This document shows, one piece after another, positions 7,780-17,019 of a stretch of 64,000 bases of DNA (positions are counted from its first letter, which is position 1; each line of letters begins with the position of its first letter). The stretch is from Tautonia sp040717455 (lineage in GTDB: Bacteria > Planctomycetota > Planctomycetia > Isosphaerales > Isosphaeraceae), in the NCBI RefSeq assembly GCF_040717455.1, contig NZ_JBFEFH010000001.1, forward strand, positions 310,001 through 374,000, in the 5' to 3' direction. The notes under the pieces were generated by a model. It was not told the DNA's origin. It did no database searches and worked only from the letters and a program-made list of their open reading frames with translations. The position numbers and the translations under genes are program-made.

Positions 7780-9657
7780 TCACGACCGAGAGCTCAACGG
7801 GTCCGATTCCGCCACCTCGGTCGAGCCCACGACCGGACGCGGCGCCTCCCGCGGTTCCTCCACGTCCTCGCCGAACCCCTCGGTCACGTCGTCCATCCGC
7901 CCCAGGCATTGATTGAACGTGTGCAGGGTCGCCAGCACGAGGCCCGCCGCCACCCCGAGATAGGCGGCAATCCAGAAGAACATCCAGAACGTCTGGCTCG
8001 CGAACACGCGCGGCGGCCCTTCGTCCGCGATCAGGGCATTGTAGACGCCGATGCCGATGAACGGGCTGCCCGCCGCCAGGCCCATCCCGAAGTTCCCATT
8101 GCCGTTTCCAAACGTGATCATGGCCAGGAACGGCCATGCGATCGCCATGGCGATGTAGAGCCCCGTGGTCAACCCCACCGCCTTCCCCAGCCGCTCGGTC
8201 CAGGTGGCCAGGGCCAGGCCGAGGCTCGTGATGGCCGCCCCGTAGGCCAGGATCAGCGCGGCCAGCAACGCCACCGCCCAGTACTTCCCCGTGAAGGTCG
8301 ATTGCGCCAGGGCCACCCCGATCGGGAAAATCAAGAGGGGCGGCACCGATCGGAACGCCCCGCACCACTTCCCCCACACGACCGATCGGGTCGAGATCGG
8401 CGTGACCAGCAAGACGTCCAGGCTCCCGCGCTGACGCTCCTCCGCGAGGCTCGTCGCCGCCGAGACGCTCAACAGCAACAACCCCAGCGACACCTGCACC
8501 ACGTTGACGAACACGCCGATCCCCGTCCCCCACCGCTGCCCGTTCAGCGCCAGCACGATGGCGAACATGCTGAATCCGCCGCAAAACAACACGTAAAGGC
8601 CCCAGGAGATCAGCGTCATCCGCGTCGGTCGTTTCCGCTGGCATTCGCGCCAGTACACGGGGTTCCGGTCGAGCGAGGGGGCCGGCATCAGCCGCCGCCA
8701 CCACCGCAAGGCCCCCGAGGCCCCCGGCACCACCCTCGTAAACCCCTCCGACGCGATCGCCCCGGCCAGCCGCTCCCGGAGCGACTGCCGACGCCGCACG
8801 CCCCCTCCCTCCCCCTTGCCGAGCTGCCCGATCACCACCGGCCGGATCCGCCAGATCGACACGCCCATCAGGCCCGCCGACGCGGTCAGGCCCAGGCAGA
8901 GGAACCCCAGGTGGGTCCGGAACGTCACCGGGCGCATCATCGGCATCGATTCGATGGTCGAGAGCACCAGGAAGACCGGATTGTAGCGGAGGAGTTCCAT
9001 GAAGATGTTCATCTGAGACCAACGCCACCTCGTCGGGATCAGCTCATACAGGCCCAGGCTGATCGGCGCGGCCATCAGGTACAGGATGCCGAACACATAC
9101 GTCATGATCAGCACTTCATGCGTCTTCTTCCCCCAGATCGACAGCGTCAACGCCAGCGAACACCCGAAGATCGCCACGGCCAGGATCACCAGCAGCGAGC
9201 CGATCAGCCCCACCGGGTCGATCCCGCCGAACAGCGTCCCGATCGCCAGCACCGGGGCCGCGCAGAGGATCAGGCCCAGCACCGGGACCAGTCGCGCCCC
9301 CAGCTTCCCCAGCACGATCTCCGCGTCCGACAGGTCGCTCGCGAACAGCAGCGTCAGGTTCCCCCTCGCCTTGTCCAGGCAGATCGCCCCGGCCGTCGCG
9401 GCCGGCCCCGCCAGGCCCACCAGGCCGAGCAACAGCATCGCCGTCGTCCCGAAGAAGCCCTGGCCCACCTGCGCCTGCTGCCGGATCGTCAACTCCGCCG
9501 GGCCAACCCCCGGCGGCCTCGATTCCAACCAGACCAGGGTCATGGACCCCAGCAACAGCATCACCGTCAGCGACCGCATCCCGTACGTCTGCCAGCGCCT
9601 CGCGGTCATCAGCCACTCGAACGCGAAGACCGGCCCCAAGCCGATTCGACCCGCCAT
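7780..9657 (-). CDS. ABC-2 type transporter permease, large integral membrane protein
   Basis: This 625-residue polytopic protein begins with RIGLGPVFAFEWLMTARRWQ. It alternates hydrophobic segments (about 30-45, 75-95, 125-145, 155-180, 190-210, 255-275, 350-375, 385-405, 430-500, 545-570) with cytoplasmic stretches containing KARGNLTLLFASDLSDAEIV and LAEERQRGSLDVLLVTPIS. Those two related motifs, about 320 residues apart, indicate two fused ABC-2 permease halves. No ATPase gene is adjacent, so the partner must be elsewhere. It is transcribed toward the C1 cluster, ending 80 bases from it. Confidence 0.8.
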   Translation of the reverse strand: MAGRIGLGPVFAFEWLMTARRWQTYGMRSLTVMLLLGSMTLVWLESRPPGVGPAELTIRQQAQVGQGFFGTTAMLLLGLVGLAGPAATAGAICLDKARGNLTLLFASDLSDAEIVLGKLGARLVPVLGLILCAAPVLAIGTLFGGIDPVGLIGSLLVILAVAIFGCSLALTLSIWGKKTHEVLIMTYVFGILYLMAAPISLGLYELIPTRWRWSQMNIFMELLRYNPVFLVLSTIESMPMMRPVTFRTHLGFLCLGLTASAGLMGVSIWRIRPVVIGQLGKGEGGGVRRRQSLRERLAGAIASEGFTRVVPGASGALRWWRRLMPAPSLDRNPVYWRECQRKRPTRMTLISWGLYVLFCGGFSMFAIVLALNGQRWGTGIGVFVNVVQVSLGLLLLSVSAATSLAEERQRGSLDVLLVTPISTRSVVWGKWCGAFRSVPPLLIFPIGVALAQSTFTGKYWAVALLAALILAYGAAITSLGLALATWTERLGKAVGLTTGLYIAMAIAWPFLAMITFGNGNGNFGMGLAAGSPFIGIGVYNALIADEGPPRVFASQTFWMFFWIAAYLGVAAGLVLATLHTFNQCLGRMDDVTEGFGEDVEEPREAPRPVVGSTEVAESDPLSSRS

Positions 9658-9817
9658 GTCCCGGCCTCCTTCCCGTCGCCACGCACTGCCGATCGCGATC
9701 GGCCCTCGTCAACGAATTCGCACCGATTGACGGAATCTTCACCCGGTCCCGACGAAGATCCCCGATGGCCCGCGCCGGATCCCCCCCCCACGGTCGATCC
9801 CGCCCCCTCGGCGCCGC

Positions 9818-11458
9818 TCACGACCGCGCTCCGGCCATCAGCAGCCGGCGAATCGCGGCCACGGCCAGCCCCCCCACCCCCGCGTAGATTCCCAGCAGCA
9901 CCAGGCCGACGCTGCTGATCCGGCTGTCCACGCCGAAGTGCATCTGCCCCCAGAGGAAGACGGTCAGCGACTCCATCCCCGCCGGCGTCACCAGGTTCGT
10001 GATCGGCAGCTCCCCCATCGCCAGCACGAAGGCAACCAGCCAGGCCCCCGCGATCCCCCGCCGCGTCATCGGCACGGCCACCCGGCACACCCTCCCCCAG
10101 GGGCCCCAACCGTCGACCTCGGCCGATTCCAGGACGGCCGCCGGGACCCCCCTGACGGCCGGCCAGAGCACCAGCACCGCGAACGGCAACGCCCGCAACA
10201 CCGCGCCGATCACCACGATCCCGATCGTATCATAAAGGATCGGCACATGCAGATAGGAAAGCTTCAGGGCCATCCCCGCCACCGGCCCCGGCAGGGCGAG
10301 CATCAGGGCCAGCAGGGCGACGACCACCCCCCTCCAGACGCCCCGGGCCCGCAGTTGCCACGCCAGGGCCCAGGCCAGGATGACGCTCGCCGTCGCCCCC
10401 AGGGCCGCCACCATCCCGGTCTGAACCACCGGCTCGCGCACCTCGGCCATCGCGTACGAGAGCGATTCGCCCAGCCCCTCCACCGACCACCCCGGCGCAA
10501 TCCCCCGCGATGCGTCCCCACCAATCCGACCCGCTCGCCAGACCAATGCCGCCAGCGGAGGCCCGAACAGGGCGGCCGTCACCCCCCCCACCAGGCCGCC
10601 GACCGGCCACCGCCACCGGCCCAGCGCCCAGGCCCCGGCCGATCGCGTGCCGCTCGCCAGGCGCAAGGATTCAAGCCCCTCCGTAACCCTCGATGCCAGA
10701 ACCATCGCCGCCATCAAGGCCAGGGTGGGCGGCACCGCCACCAACGCCACCGCCCACGGAGGTCTCCCCAGGCCATATTGCACATACGCTTCCTCGGCGT
10801 AGGTGCGCACCAAGAGCAGGTCGGTCACGGTCATGTCGCCGCTCGTCAACACCGCCACCAGCAGCGCCGCCCCGGCAACGGCCCCGGCCGACCGCCGCAG
10901 CGTCACCCCCACCGCGACCCGCCAGAGCGGCAGGTCGAGCCGGGCCGATTCCTCCAGCTCCGGCTCGACCCCTTTCAACCCGATCCCGGTCAGGAGGACC
11001 ACCCAGGGCACCCCCGCCGCCGCATGCACGAAGCCCGCCCCGGCCCAGCCTTCCAGCATCGGCCGAAGCCCGAACGCCTGCTGATATCCGGCGTTCCCGA
11101 AACCACCCACCCATCCGGCCGCGTACAGCGGCATCGGCACGAAGATGGCCAGTGCCATCATGCCCAGCACCGCCGCCCGCCCGGGGACGTCGGCACGGAA
11201 CAGGGCAAGGGCCATCGGAATCCCGACCGCCAACGACCCCAGCACCGCCCCGCCGACCACCCGCAGCGTCTCCACCGCGGGGCCGGCCACCAGGCCCGCC
11301 TCCCGTCCGAACGCCGCCGCGTCGATCAGGCCCGACGAGGTCGACGGCCCGGCCTCCCCGCCCAGGGCGAGCCTCATCGTGGCCGCCAGCGGCCAGACGA
11401 CGATGATCCCCAGCGCGGCCCCGGTCGCGACGCGGCCCATCCCGGCGGCGCCGATCAT
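9818..11458 (-). CDS. binding-protein-dependent ABC transporter permease (two fused BPD_transp_1 domains)
   Basis: This 546-residue polytopic membrane protein resembles the ThiP/AfuB type of iron(III) or thiamine importer permease. The first half carries an LLTGIGLKGVEPELEESARLD loop near residue 155 and the second a VLESAEVDGWGPWGRV loop near 440. Both fit the EAA-like loop that contacts the ATPase. Its ATG overlaps the stop of the upstream isomerase-like gene (ATGA), so the two are translated together. No binding protein or ATPase is nearby, so the substrate is unknown. Confidence 0.78.
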   Translation of the reverse strand: MIGAAGMGRVATGAALGIIVVWPLAATMRLALGGEAGPSTSSGLIDAAAFGREAGLVAGPAVETLRVVGGAVLGSLAVGIPMALALFRADVPGRAAVLGMMALAIFVPMPLYAAGWVGGFGNAGYQQAFGLRPMLEGWAGAGFVHAAAGVPWVVLLTGIGLKGVEPELEESARLDLPLWRVAVGVTLRRSAGAVAGAALLVAVLTSGDMTVTDLLLVRTYAEEAYVQYGLGRPPWAVALVAVPPTLALMAAMVLASRVTEGLESLRLASGTRSAGAWALGRWRWPVGGLVGGVTAALFGPPLAALVWRAGRIGGDASRGIAPGWSVEGLGESLSYAMAEVREPVVQTGMVAALGATASVILAWALAWQLRARGVWRGVVVALLALMLALPGPVAGMALKLSYLHVPILYDTIGIVVIGAVLRALPFAVLVLWPAVRGVPAAVLESAEVDGWGPWGRVCRVAVPMTRRGIAGAWLVAFVLAMGELPITNLVTPAGMESLTVFLWGQMHFGVDSRISSVGLVLLGIYAGVGGLAVAAIRRLLMAGARS

Positions 11459-12279
11459 CCTCGAAGCCCCGCCTCGTCCATCAGTCGGCTCGTCGCCTCG
11501 TACGCCTCGCGCACCCAGTCCAGGATCCTGTCCGGCTCGGGCGAGTACTCCAGCTCGATCGAAATCGTCGCGTCAGGAATGTTCAATTCCTTGATCGCCT
11601 TCAGATACCCGTCGAACTCGACCACCCCCCGGCCGGGGGGCAGGTCGCCGTGGATCTTACCGTCACAGTCCGAAATATGAACGTGCGCCACGCGTCCCGA
11701 CAGCTCGATGATCCGATCCGCCGGCTCTCCCGAAAGGACCAGGTGCGAGATGTCCAGGTTCGCCTTCACCGCCGGGTGGTCGACCTCGTCCAGGAAGCGG
11801 ACCATCCCGCCGATGTCCCGCACGAGCGAGAGGTCGAACGGCTCCAGCTCCAAAGCGATTTCCAGGTCCAGATCCTCGGCATACTCCCCCAGGGCCCTGA
11901 CCTGCTGCACGCCGGTCGCCCATTGCTCCTCGGGCGGGATCACCTGCTTCTGCCAGATGTACTCGCCGAGCACGAGTAGCAGGTTCCTGGCCTCGAATTC
12001 ATAGGCCATATCCAGATATTTGCGGCATCGATCGAGATGAAAGCGTTGCACGCTCGGGTTGAAGTCGATCAGGCCGACCGCCACGCACGGCACGCTGACG
12101 ATCGGCAGCCCGAGCTTGTCGCAGGCGTCCTTGATCAGCTTGCGCTCCCGCACGTCGATGTCGAGCGGGTCGGCGAAGATGTCGATGCAATCGAACCCGA
12201 TCTCCTTGGTCTTCTGGATGCCGAAGGCCGTCTCCCGACCCGCCTGGGCCCAGGCGGAGTTGATCAACCCGAGATTCAT
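11455..12279 (-). CDS. sugar phosphate isomerase/epimerase (xylose isomerase-like TIM barrel)
   Basis: This 274-residue protein has the AP-endonuclease-2/xylose-isomerase-like TIM barrel. It shows GFDCIDIFADPLD near residue 27, ALELEPFD near 145, VKANLDISHL near 174 and VAHVHISDCDGKIHGDLPPGRG near 197-218. The last contains the His/Asp metal ligands typical of the family. It probably isomerises or epimerises a sugar derivative in the cytoplasm; the substrate is unknown. The ATG at 12279 is chosen because homology starts there, although the frame is open upstream. It is translationally coupled to the ABC permease. Confidence 0.82.
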   Translation of the reverse strand: MNLGLINSAWAQAGRETAFGIQKTKEIGFDCIDIFADPLDIDVRERKLIKDACDKLGLPIVSVPCVAVGLIDFNPSVQRFHLDRCRKYLDMAYEFEARNLLLVLGEYIWQKQVIPPEEQWATGVQQVRALGEYAEDLDLEIALELEPFDLSLVRDIGGMVRFLDEVDHPAVKANLDISHLVLSGEPADRIIELSGRVAHVHISDCDGKIHGDLPPGRGVVEFDGYLKAIKELNIPDATISIELEYSPEPDRILDWVREAYEATSRLMDEAGLRG

Positions 12280-12568
12280 GACCGTCCTCCTCGTCTCCAG
12301 CGCTGTCCGACAACCACCCGCTTGCAACCGGATCACGACCACGAATCGACGAGCGGCGATCCCGCGTGACGGCCCCGCGATACGGCTCCATGGTGCCGCC
12401 CGACGGGCCTCCGGTCCAGCCCTCGCCCCTCCGGATTCCTCCGGGCCGCCAGGCCGAGCGTGTTGCCTTCTCCCCGCCGGCGCGGAATACTCGCGAGCAG
12501 GCAACAGCATCGAGCAGCTTCATCTCGGTCTTTCTTCGTCGTGTTCCGACTCGATCGACGGAGGTCCC

Positions 12569-13342
12569 ATGACGATGCGACGAGACCCGCGGCGACGGGG
12601 CCAGACGCTCCTCCTCCTGGCCGCCATGCTCCCCCCCTCGCTCTCCTGCCGAGAGCCGTCTCCCGACCCCCAGGCCGCTCGAAATCCCCCGGACGCCGCC
12701 GGGGGAGCCGACACCCTCCGCCCCCCACCGGCCATCGACCCGGAGGCACCTCTCCCCCCGCCTCCCGACCCCGTCACGCCCGACGAGGGAGGCCCCGGGC
12801 CGCTCACCCTCGATCAGATCGACCTGGAGGGCCTCCCCGCCGACGAGCTGTTCGCCCTCGTCCCTCGCCTCGACTCCCTCGACGATCAGCGGGCGGTCCT
12901 CGAAGCCGTCATTCGCCGCTGGCCCGACCATCATCAGGCCCTGGTCATGCTCATGGAGGTCACTCAGAGCCTCGGGGTCAACCTCGCCATTCAGGAGGGT
13001 CGGCGGGCCGAGAGTTTCCCCTATCTGAACCGATCGGCCGAGGTCGCTCGCATGCTCATGGCACATGATGAACCCTTGACCGAAAGCCAACAAGCTTATG
13101 TGGGCATTGTCTTCTATAATGAAGCCTGCAATCATGCGCTCGAAGGAGACAGTTCGCTCGCCATCGATTCACTTCGCCAGGCACTCGAACTTGGATTTCG
13201 TGATCCGATTCTCTGGGACGACCCCGAGCTGGATTCCCTCCGCGATCGCGACGACTTCCGTCAGCTCCTCGACCAGTACCGCGGGCAGGTCGCTGCCCCC
13301 GAGGCCGACGCCGAAGCTCGGCCGCTTCCCGAGGACAATTGA
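12569..13342 (+). CDS. secreted or lipoprotein-type TPR-like protein
   Basis: This 257-residue protein starts after a good GGAGG. It has an N-terminal hydrophobic segment (LLLLAAMLPPSLSC) that could be a signal peptide with a weak lipobox at Cys 27. A long Pro/Asp-rich linker follows (about 30-75). The helical C-terminal part (about 85-240) has the TPR-like pattern YNEACNHALEGDSSLAIDSLRQALELG, followed by DPELDSLRDRDDFRQLL. That last motif is common at the end of planctomycete TPR proteins. No enzymatic motif is seen. Confidence 0.72.
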   Translation: MTMRRDPRRRGQTLLLLAAMLPPSLSCREPSPDPQAARNPPDAAGGADTLRPPPAIDPEAPLPPPPDPVTPDEGGPGPLTLDQIDLEGLPADELFALVPRLDSLDDQRAVLEAVIRRWPDHHQALVMLMEVTQSLGVNLAIQEGRRAESFPYLNRSAEVARMLMAHDEPLTESQQAYVGIVFYNEACNHALEGDSSLAIDSLRQALELGFRDPILWDDPELDSLRDRDDFRQLLDQYRGQVAAPEADAEARPLPEDN

Positions 13343-13384
13343 ACGGGGCCAGCCTCGCTGGTCGGCCGTGACCCTGGGGGCCGG

Positions 13385-14242
13385 TCAGCGGACCTCGACC
13401 GTCGATTGGAAGCCGGGAGGCATCGGCAGCCGTTCCAGCCCTCGACGCAGGGCCAGGCGTTGCCAGGGACGCGCCGCCTCGGCCCGGATGTGGACGCGAG
13501 GCCCGACGATCAGCAATTCCACCGAGGCGAGCCGGTCGGCCTCCCGTCGGATGATCATCTGCTCTAGCCGTCGTTTGAGGGCCTCCGGGGCGCCCGGGTC
13601 CTCCGCATCGAGCTCGAACGCCGGGGCGGCCGGCTCCGGCCGGCTCGCGGGCCTCGGGGAGGGTCGATCCGCCCGGCGGCCGAAGAGCCTCCCGAACAGC
13701 CCCGGGCGTTCCCGGACGACCGGTCCCGACCCGCCCGATCCCCGCGCCCGATCGGATTGCCCCGACCGCTCCGGGCCGTCCGTGTCGGCGATCGCCCGGC
13801 CCGGACCGGGGGGGAGGAAGGGATTCAAGGTCTCGGAACCGATCGACTCGGTGCCGATCGGAGGGGCGATCGTGGGTGCGATCGGGGCCTCGATGGTCTC
13901 GGCGGGGTCGCCCGGGGCCCGGGCACCCAGCGGGGGCCGGACCTGGATCGCATCCGCGACCACCCGTGCCGCCGGCCGGTCCCGCCGCGGCGCGGGCTCC
14001 GCCGGTATCGAGGGCGGCCGGCCGGCAGCCCTCGGGATGCTGCCCGGCTCGGCCCCGTGCGTCGCGCCGGCCATCGGTCCCGGCGGCGTCGGGAACGGGA
14101 TCGGGGGCGCCTCATGGACCTCCCCGGAACGGACCTCGGCCGGGGGTCGCACGACCACCCCGAGTCCCTCCTGGGCGGTCGCGACGCCCTGGAGCCCTCC
14201 CAGGATCGCCGCCAGTGTCGAGACCGCTGGCCATCGACGCAT
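13385..14242 (-). CDS. secreted hypothetical protein, Pro-rich with a conserved C-terminal domain
   Basis: This 285-residue protein has a predicted Sec signal (about 1-22, ending TAQ) and a long disordered Pro/Ala/Arg-rich region (about 25-210). A folded C-terminal segment of about 70 residues contains LKRRLEQMIIRREADRLASV and VHIRAEAARPWQRLALRRGLERL, a pattern loosely like a BON or secretin-type helix-strand repeat. I do not recognise the family. The open frame continues upstream, but the signal peptide fixes the start near 14242. It is divergent from the SDR gene. Confidence 0.55.
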   Translation of the reverse strand: MRRWPAVSTLAAILGGLQGVATAQEGLGVVVRPPAEVRSGEVHEAPPIPFPTPPGPMAGATHGAEPGSIPRAAGRPPSIPAEPAPRRDRPAARVVADAIQVRPPLGARAPGDPAETIEAPIAPTIAPPIGTESIGSETLNPFLPPGPGRAIADTDGPERSGQSDRARGSGGSGPVVRERPGLFGRLFGRRADRPSPRPASRPEPAAPAFELDAEDPGAPEALKRRLEQMIIRREADRLASVELLIVGPRVHIRAEAARPWQRLALRRGLERLPMPPGFQSTVEVR

Positions 14243-14461
14243 GATCGTCACCTTTGCGACAATTCGACCCGATCGACGGGCCTTCCCGATCGCGTCCCGA
14301 TCAGGAGTAAGGGTCGGTCGGCGGCCCGGCGCCGGTCGAGCGGGGATCGCCGGGGGCGTCCCCCGCGGGGACCGGTCGCGCGGGCTGCCCGGATCGCATC
14401 CGCGAATCCGAACAGACGGGTCAAGACGTGTTGGTAAGCTGAGAGAGAGGGGCGTTCGCTC

Positions 14462-15229
14462 GTGAAACGCAATCGTGCCCGATCGGCCATCGTCACCGGG
14501 GCCTCCAGCGGCATCGGTGCCGCCCTGGCCCGGCAACTGGCGGGGCAGGGGGTCCGGGTCGGCCTGACGGCCCGCCGGCTCGATCGCCTGGAGGGCCTGG
14601 CCGAGTCGATCCGGGCCGCCGGCGGCGAGGCGGCCGTGGCCCCGGCCGACGCCGCCGACCGCCGGGCGACGGCCGGGGCGATCGCCCGGCTCGAACGCGA
14701 GCTGGGGCCGATCGACCTCCTGATCGCCAACGCCGGGCTGGGCCGCAGCTCTCCGGCCGTCGGCTTCTCGGCCGAGGTGGTCGAGGAGGTCGTCCGCGTC
14801 AACCTGATCGGGGCCGCCGCGGCGATCGAGGGCGTCTTGCCGGGGATGCTCGCCCGGGGTCACGGGCAGATCGTCGGCATCAGCAGCCTGGCCGGATTCC
14901 GCGGGTTGCCCGGGTCGAGTGCCTATTGCGCCAGCAAGGCGGGCCTCTCGACCCTGCTCGAAGGGCTCCGGCCCGACCTCAGGCGGCGAGGGGTCCTGGT
15001 CACGGTCGTCCACCCCGGCTTCGTGCGGACCCCGATGACCGAGGCATCGCGCCATGTGCAGCCCTGGATGATGGACGCCGATCGCGCGGCCGCCATCATC
15101 CTCAAGGGCATCGCCCGGGGCCGCCGCCGGGTCGATTTCCCGGCGCCGACCCTGGCCTTGATGCGCCTGGTCCGTTTCCTGCCCGGCTCGGTTTACGACC
15201 GGCTCGCCCCCCGAGTGCTCTCGACCTGA
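14462..15229 (+). CDS. short-chain dehydrogenase/reductase
   Basis: This 255-residue classical SDR has the NAD(P)-binding TGASSGIG motif at 12-19, NAG near residue 88, the catalytic Ser in GISSLAG near 140, and YCASK near 155. A C-terminal hydrophobic patch (LALMRLVRFLPGSVYDRL) suggests membrane association or a lipid substrate, as in sub-families annotated as ketoreductase or DltE-like. The GTG start follows a GAGAGAGGGG stretch. The substrate is unknown. Confidence 0.88.
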   Translation: MKRNRARSAIVTGASSGIGAALARQLAGQGVRVGLTARRLDRLEGLAESIRAAGGEAAVAPADAADRRATAGAIARLERELGPIDLLIANAGLGRSSPAVGFSAEVVEEVVRVNLIGAAAAIEGVLPGMLARGHGQIVGISSLAGFRGLPGSSAYCASKAGLSTLLEGLRPDLRRRGVLVTVVHPGFVRTPMTEASRHVQPWMMDADRAAAIILKGIARGRRRVDFPAPTLALMRLVRFLPGSVYDRLAPRVLST

Positions 15230-15289
15230 GGGGGGGGAGGAGGGGCCCGCGAGTGGCCGGGCCTCGGTCGCCGTCGCTCTTGCCGAGGG

Positions 15290-15622
15290 TCAGAAACCGG
15301 GAGGGCAGCCGACGATGATCTGCCTCAGCTCGCCGAAGATGCCGACCGGGACGCCGATGAACGCGGCGGAGGCGAGCCGGTGGGCCGGGTTCGGCTTGGC
15401 CGATTGGTAGTATTCGACGGGCTTGCGGAGCATCGGATGCCGGTCGACGAAGGTCGCCCGGCCGGGTTGCGTGACCATCGGGTCGTTCAGTGCCGGGTCG
15501 ATCGACCCGAGGGAGGGGTCCATCACGACCGATTGGTTGCGGATGAACTCCTTGCGCTGACAACCCGTGGACAGGGCCGCCAGCAGGGCGATGAGCACGA
15601 CCCATCTCGCTCGTGTCGACAT
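15290..15622 (-). CDS. small putative lipoprotein
   Basis: This 110-residue protein begins with a signal peptide ending LLAALSTGC, so Cys 21 may be lipidated. The mature part is short and mildly conserved in appearance (HPMLRKPVEYYQSAKPNP, then AAFIGVPVGIFGELRQIIVGCP). The very strong AAAGGAGGAAGG just upstream supports the start at 15622 over longer in-frame alternatives. No family recognised. Confidence 0.65.
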   Translation of the reverse strand: MSTRARWVVLIALLAALSTGCQRKEFIRNQSVVMDPSLGSIDPALNDPMVTQPGRATFVDRHPMLRKPVEYYQSAKPNPAHRLASAAFIGVPVGIFGELRQIIVGCPPGF

Positions 15623-15805
15623 GGGATCCTTCCTCCTTTGGGCGCAAGCGCATGGGGCAACCGCTTGGCTGCCGAAGACGCTGCCCGAGGAAGTCTGACA
15701 CCCGATCGGGCGAGGGGCCAATCGGCTCGGGGGCCCGGGGAGGGCGGACCTGCGTCTGATTCGGATTGTGCGGGTTCGACGGGTGCTTGGAATCCATGGA
15801 CCGAC

Positions 15806-16771
15806 TCATGACGGCCCTCCGATCCCTTCGAGCAGCAGGATCGTCCAGAAGGGGCGGCCGTCCCCGGCGGTCGCGTAGCCGATCCCGGCCCGGTCGAATG
15901 GCCCGAGCAGGTTGTCACGCTGCCCGGCCGACCCGGTCAGGGCGCGGAGCACCTCCTCCGGACCCGGATTGCCCGAGGCGACGCTCTGCGCGAGCCTGCG
16001 ATAAGAGACGCCCGCCTCCCGGATCCGATCGACGAGCGACGGGCCGGGCGGCTTGAGCGAACCGGCCTCGGCCATCGCCTCGGCATGGCTGCGGGCAATC
16101 TGCTGGAGCGTGTCATCAAGGGCGAGGGGGTCGCGGCCCTCGTCGGAGCGGAGGGCGTTGATCTGTTCGAGCAACCCCTCGGCGGCCTCGGCGGGGTCGA
16201 GCCGGGGGATCGGGGTGGCGAAGACGACGCACCAGTAGGGGCGTCCGTCGTCGTCCTCGGCGCGGGCGGCCCCCAGTTCCTCGAAGTCGCCGAGGATGTT
16301 GCGCCGGTGCCCGGGGCTGTCCATCCAGCCGGTCATGACCTCCTCGGCCGTCTCCTGGCCGGCGGCGACGTTCTCGCCGACGGACTGATAGGGGTAGCCG
16401 ACCCGCGTGATGCGATCGGCCGGGGACGAGCCGTCGACGCCCTTGTGGCGGATCTTGCCCAACTCGATCATCCCCGCCACCTGGGCCTCCGCGGCCCGGC
16501 TCAGGGTCGGCGAGAGGGAGAGCGGGGGCAGGTCGCGCTCGGCCCGCAGCGCGTTGTGCCGATCGAGCAGGTCCCGGGTGATGGGGTCGGGCGGGTCGGT
16601 CTCGTCGAGGGGGACCGGCGGGACGGCGGGGGGCCGACTCGGGATCGACCGCAAGGCCCCTTGACCCTGGCTCTGGCAGCCGGGGAGGCCGACGACCCAG
16701 CCCCAGGCCAGGCCGATCAGGACCAGTTGCGCCGATCGTCTCGGAATCACCCTTGGAATCGAAGGGGGCAT
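15806..16771 (-). CDS. lipoprotein with two CAP (SCP/PR1) domains
   Basis: This 321-residue protein has a signal peptide and lipobox ending LPGC (Cys 32), so it is probably membrane anchored and exported. The first CAP domain (about 66-190) is canonical: LLDRHNALRAERDLPPL, IRHKGVDG, YQSVGENVAAGQ, MTGWMDSPGHRRNILG and PYWCVVFA. The second (about 197-318) is divergent but shows the same order: LLEQINALRSDEGRDPL, SVASGNPGPEEVLRALTGSAGQRDNLLG and PFWTILLL. It lacks the His of the first copy's H-R-R motif. The arrangement suggests an internal duplication followed by decay of the second active-site cleft. Confidence 0.85.
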   Translation of the reverse strand: MPPSIPRVIPRRSAQLVLIGLAWGWVVGLPGCQSQGQGALRSIPSRPPAVPPVPLDETDPPDPITRDLLDRHNALRAERDLPPLSLSPTLSRAAEAQVAGMIELGKIRHKGVDGSSPADRITRVGYPYQSVGENVAAGQETAEEVMTGWMDSPGHRRNILGDFEELGAARAEDDDGRPYWCVVFATPIPRLDPAEAAEGLLEQINALRSDEGRDPLALDDTLQQIARSHAEAMAEAGSLKPPGPSLVDRIREAGVSYRRLAQSVASGNPGPEEVLRALTGSAGQRDNLLGPFDRAGIGYATAGDGRPFWTILLLEGIGGPS

Positions 16772-16924
16772 CGGGGTCGGTCCTCCGGATCAGTTCGGCC
16801 GGGAGCTGGGTAGGGTCGGGGATGAAGGATCATGTCGAGGGGCCAGGGGGATCGATCTTCTGAAGGGCCTGGAATCGGTCAAGCCCGATCGGTCGGCCTC
16901 GGGGCAGGGTCGATCAGACTCAAC

Positions 16925-16954
16925 TGGGCGGCCGAGCGGTCCGCGTCGTATACT
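16925..16954 (+). promoter_or_regulatory. candidate promoter for the DnaQ-WYL gene
   Basis: A perfect-looking -10 (TATACT, 16949-16954) lies 65 bases before the chosen ATG, with TGGGCG 18 bases upstream as a poor -35. The good -10 in this GC-rich background is the main evidence. Confidence 0.35.
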
Positions 16955-17019
16955 GCCTTTTGAATCGGTCCGAGCCGGGTCGGGTGGCCCCCCTCAAAGC
17001 GCGTCGAAGCGAGGCAATC

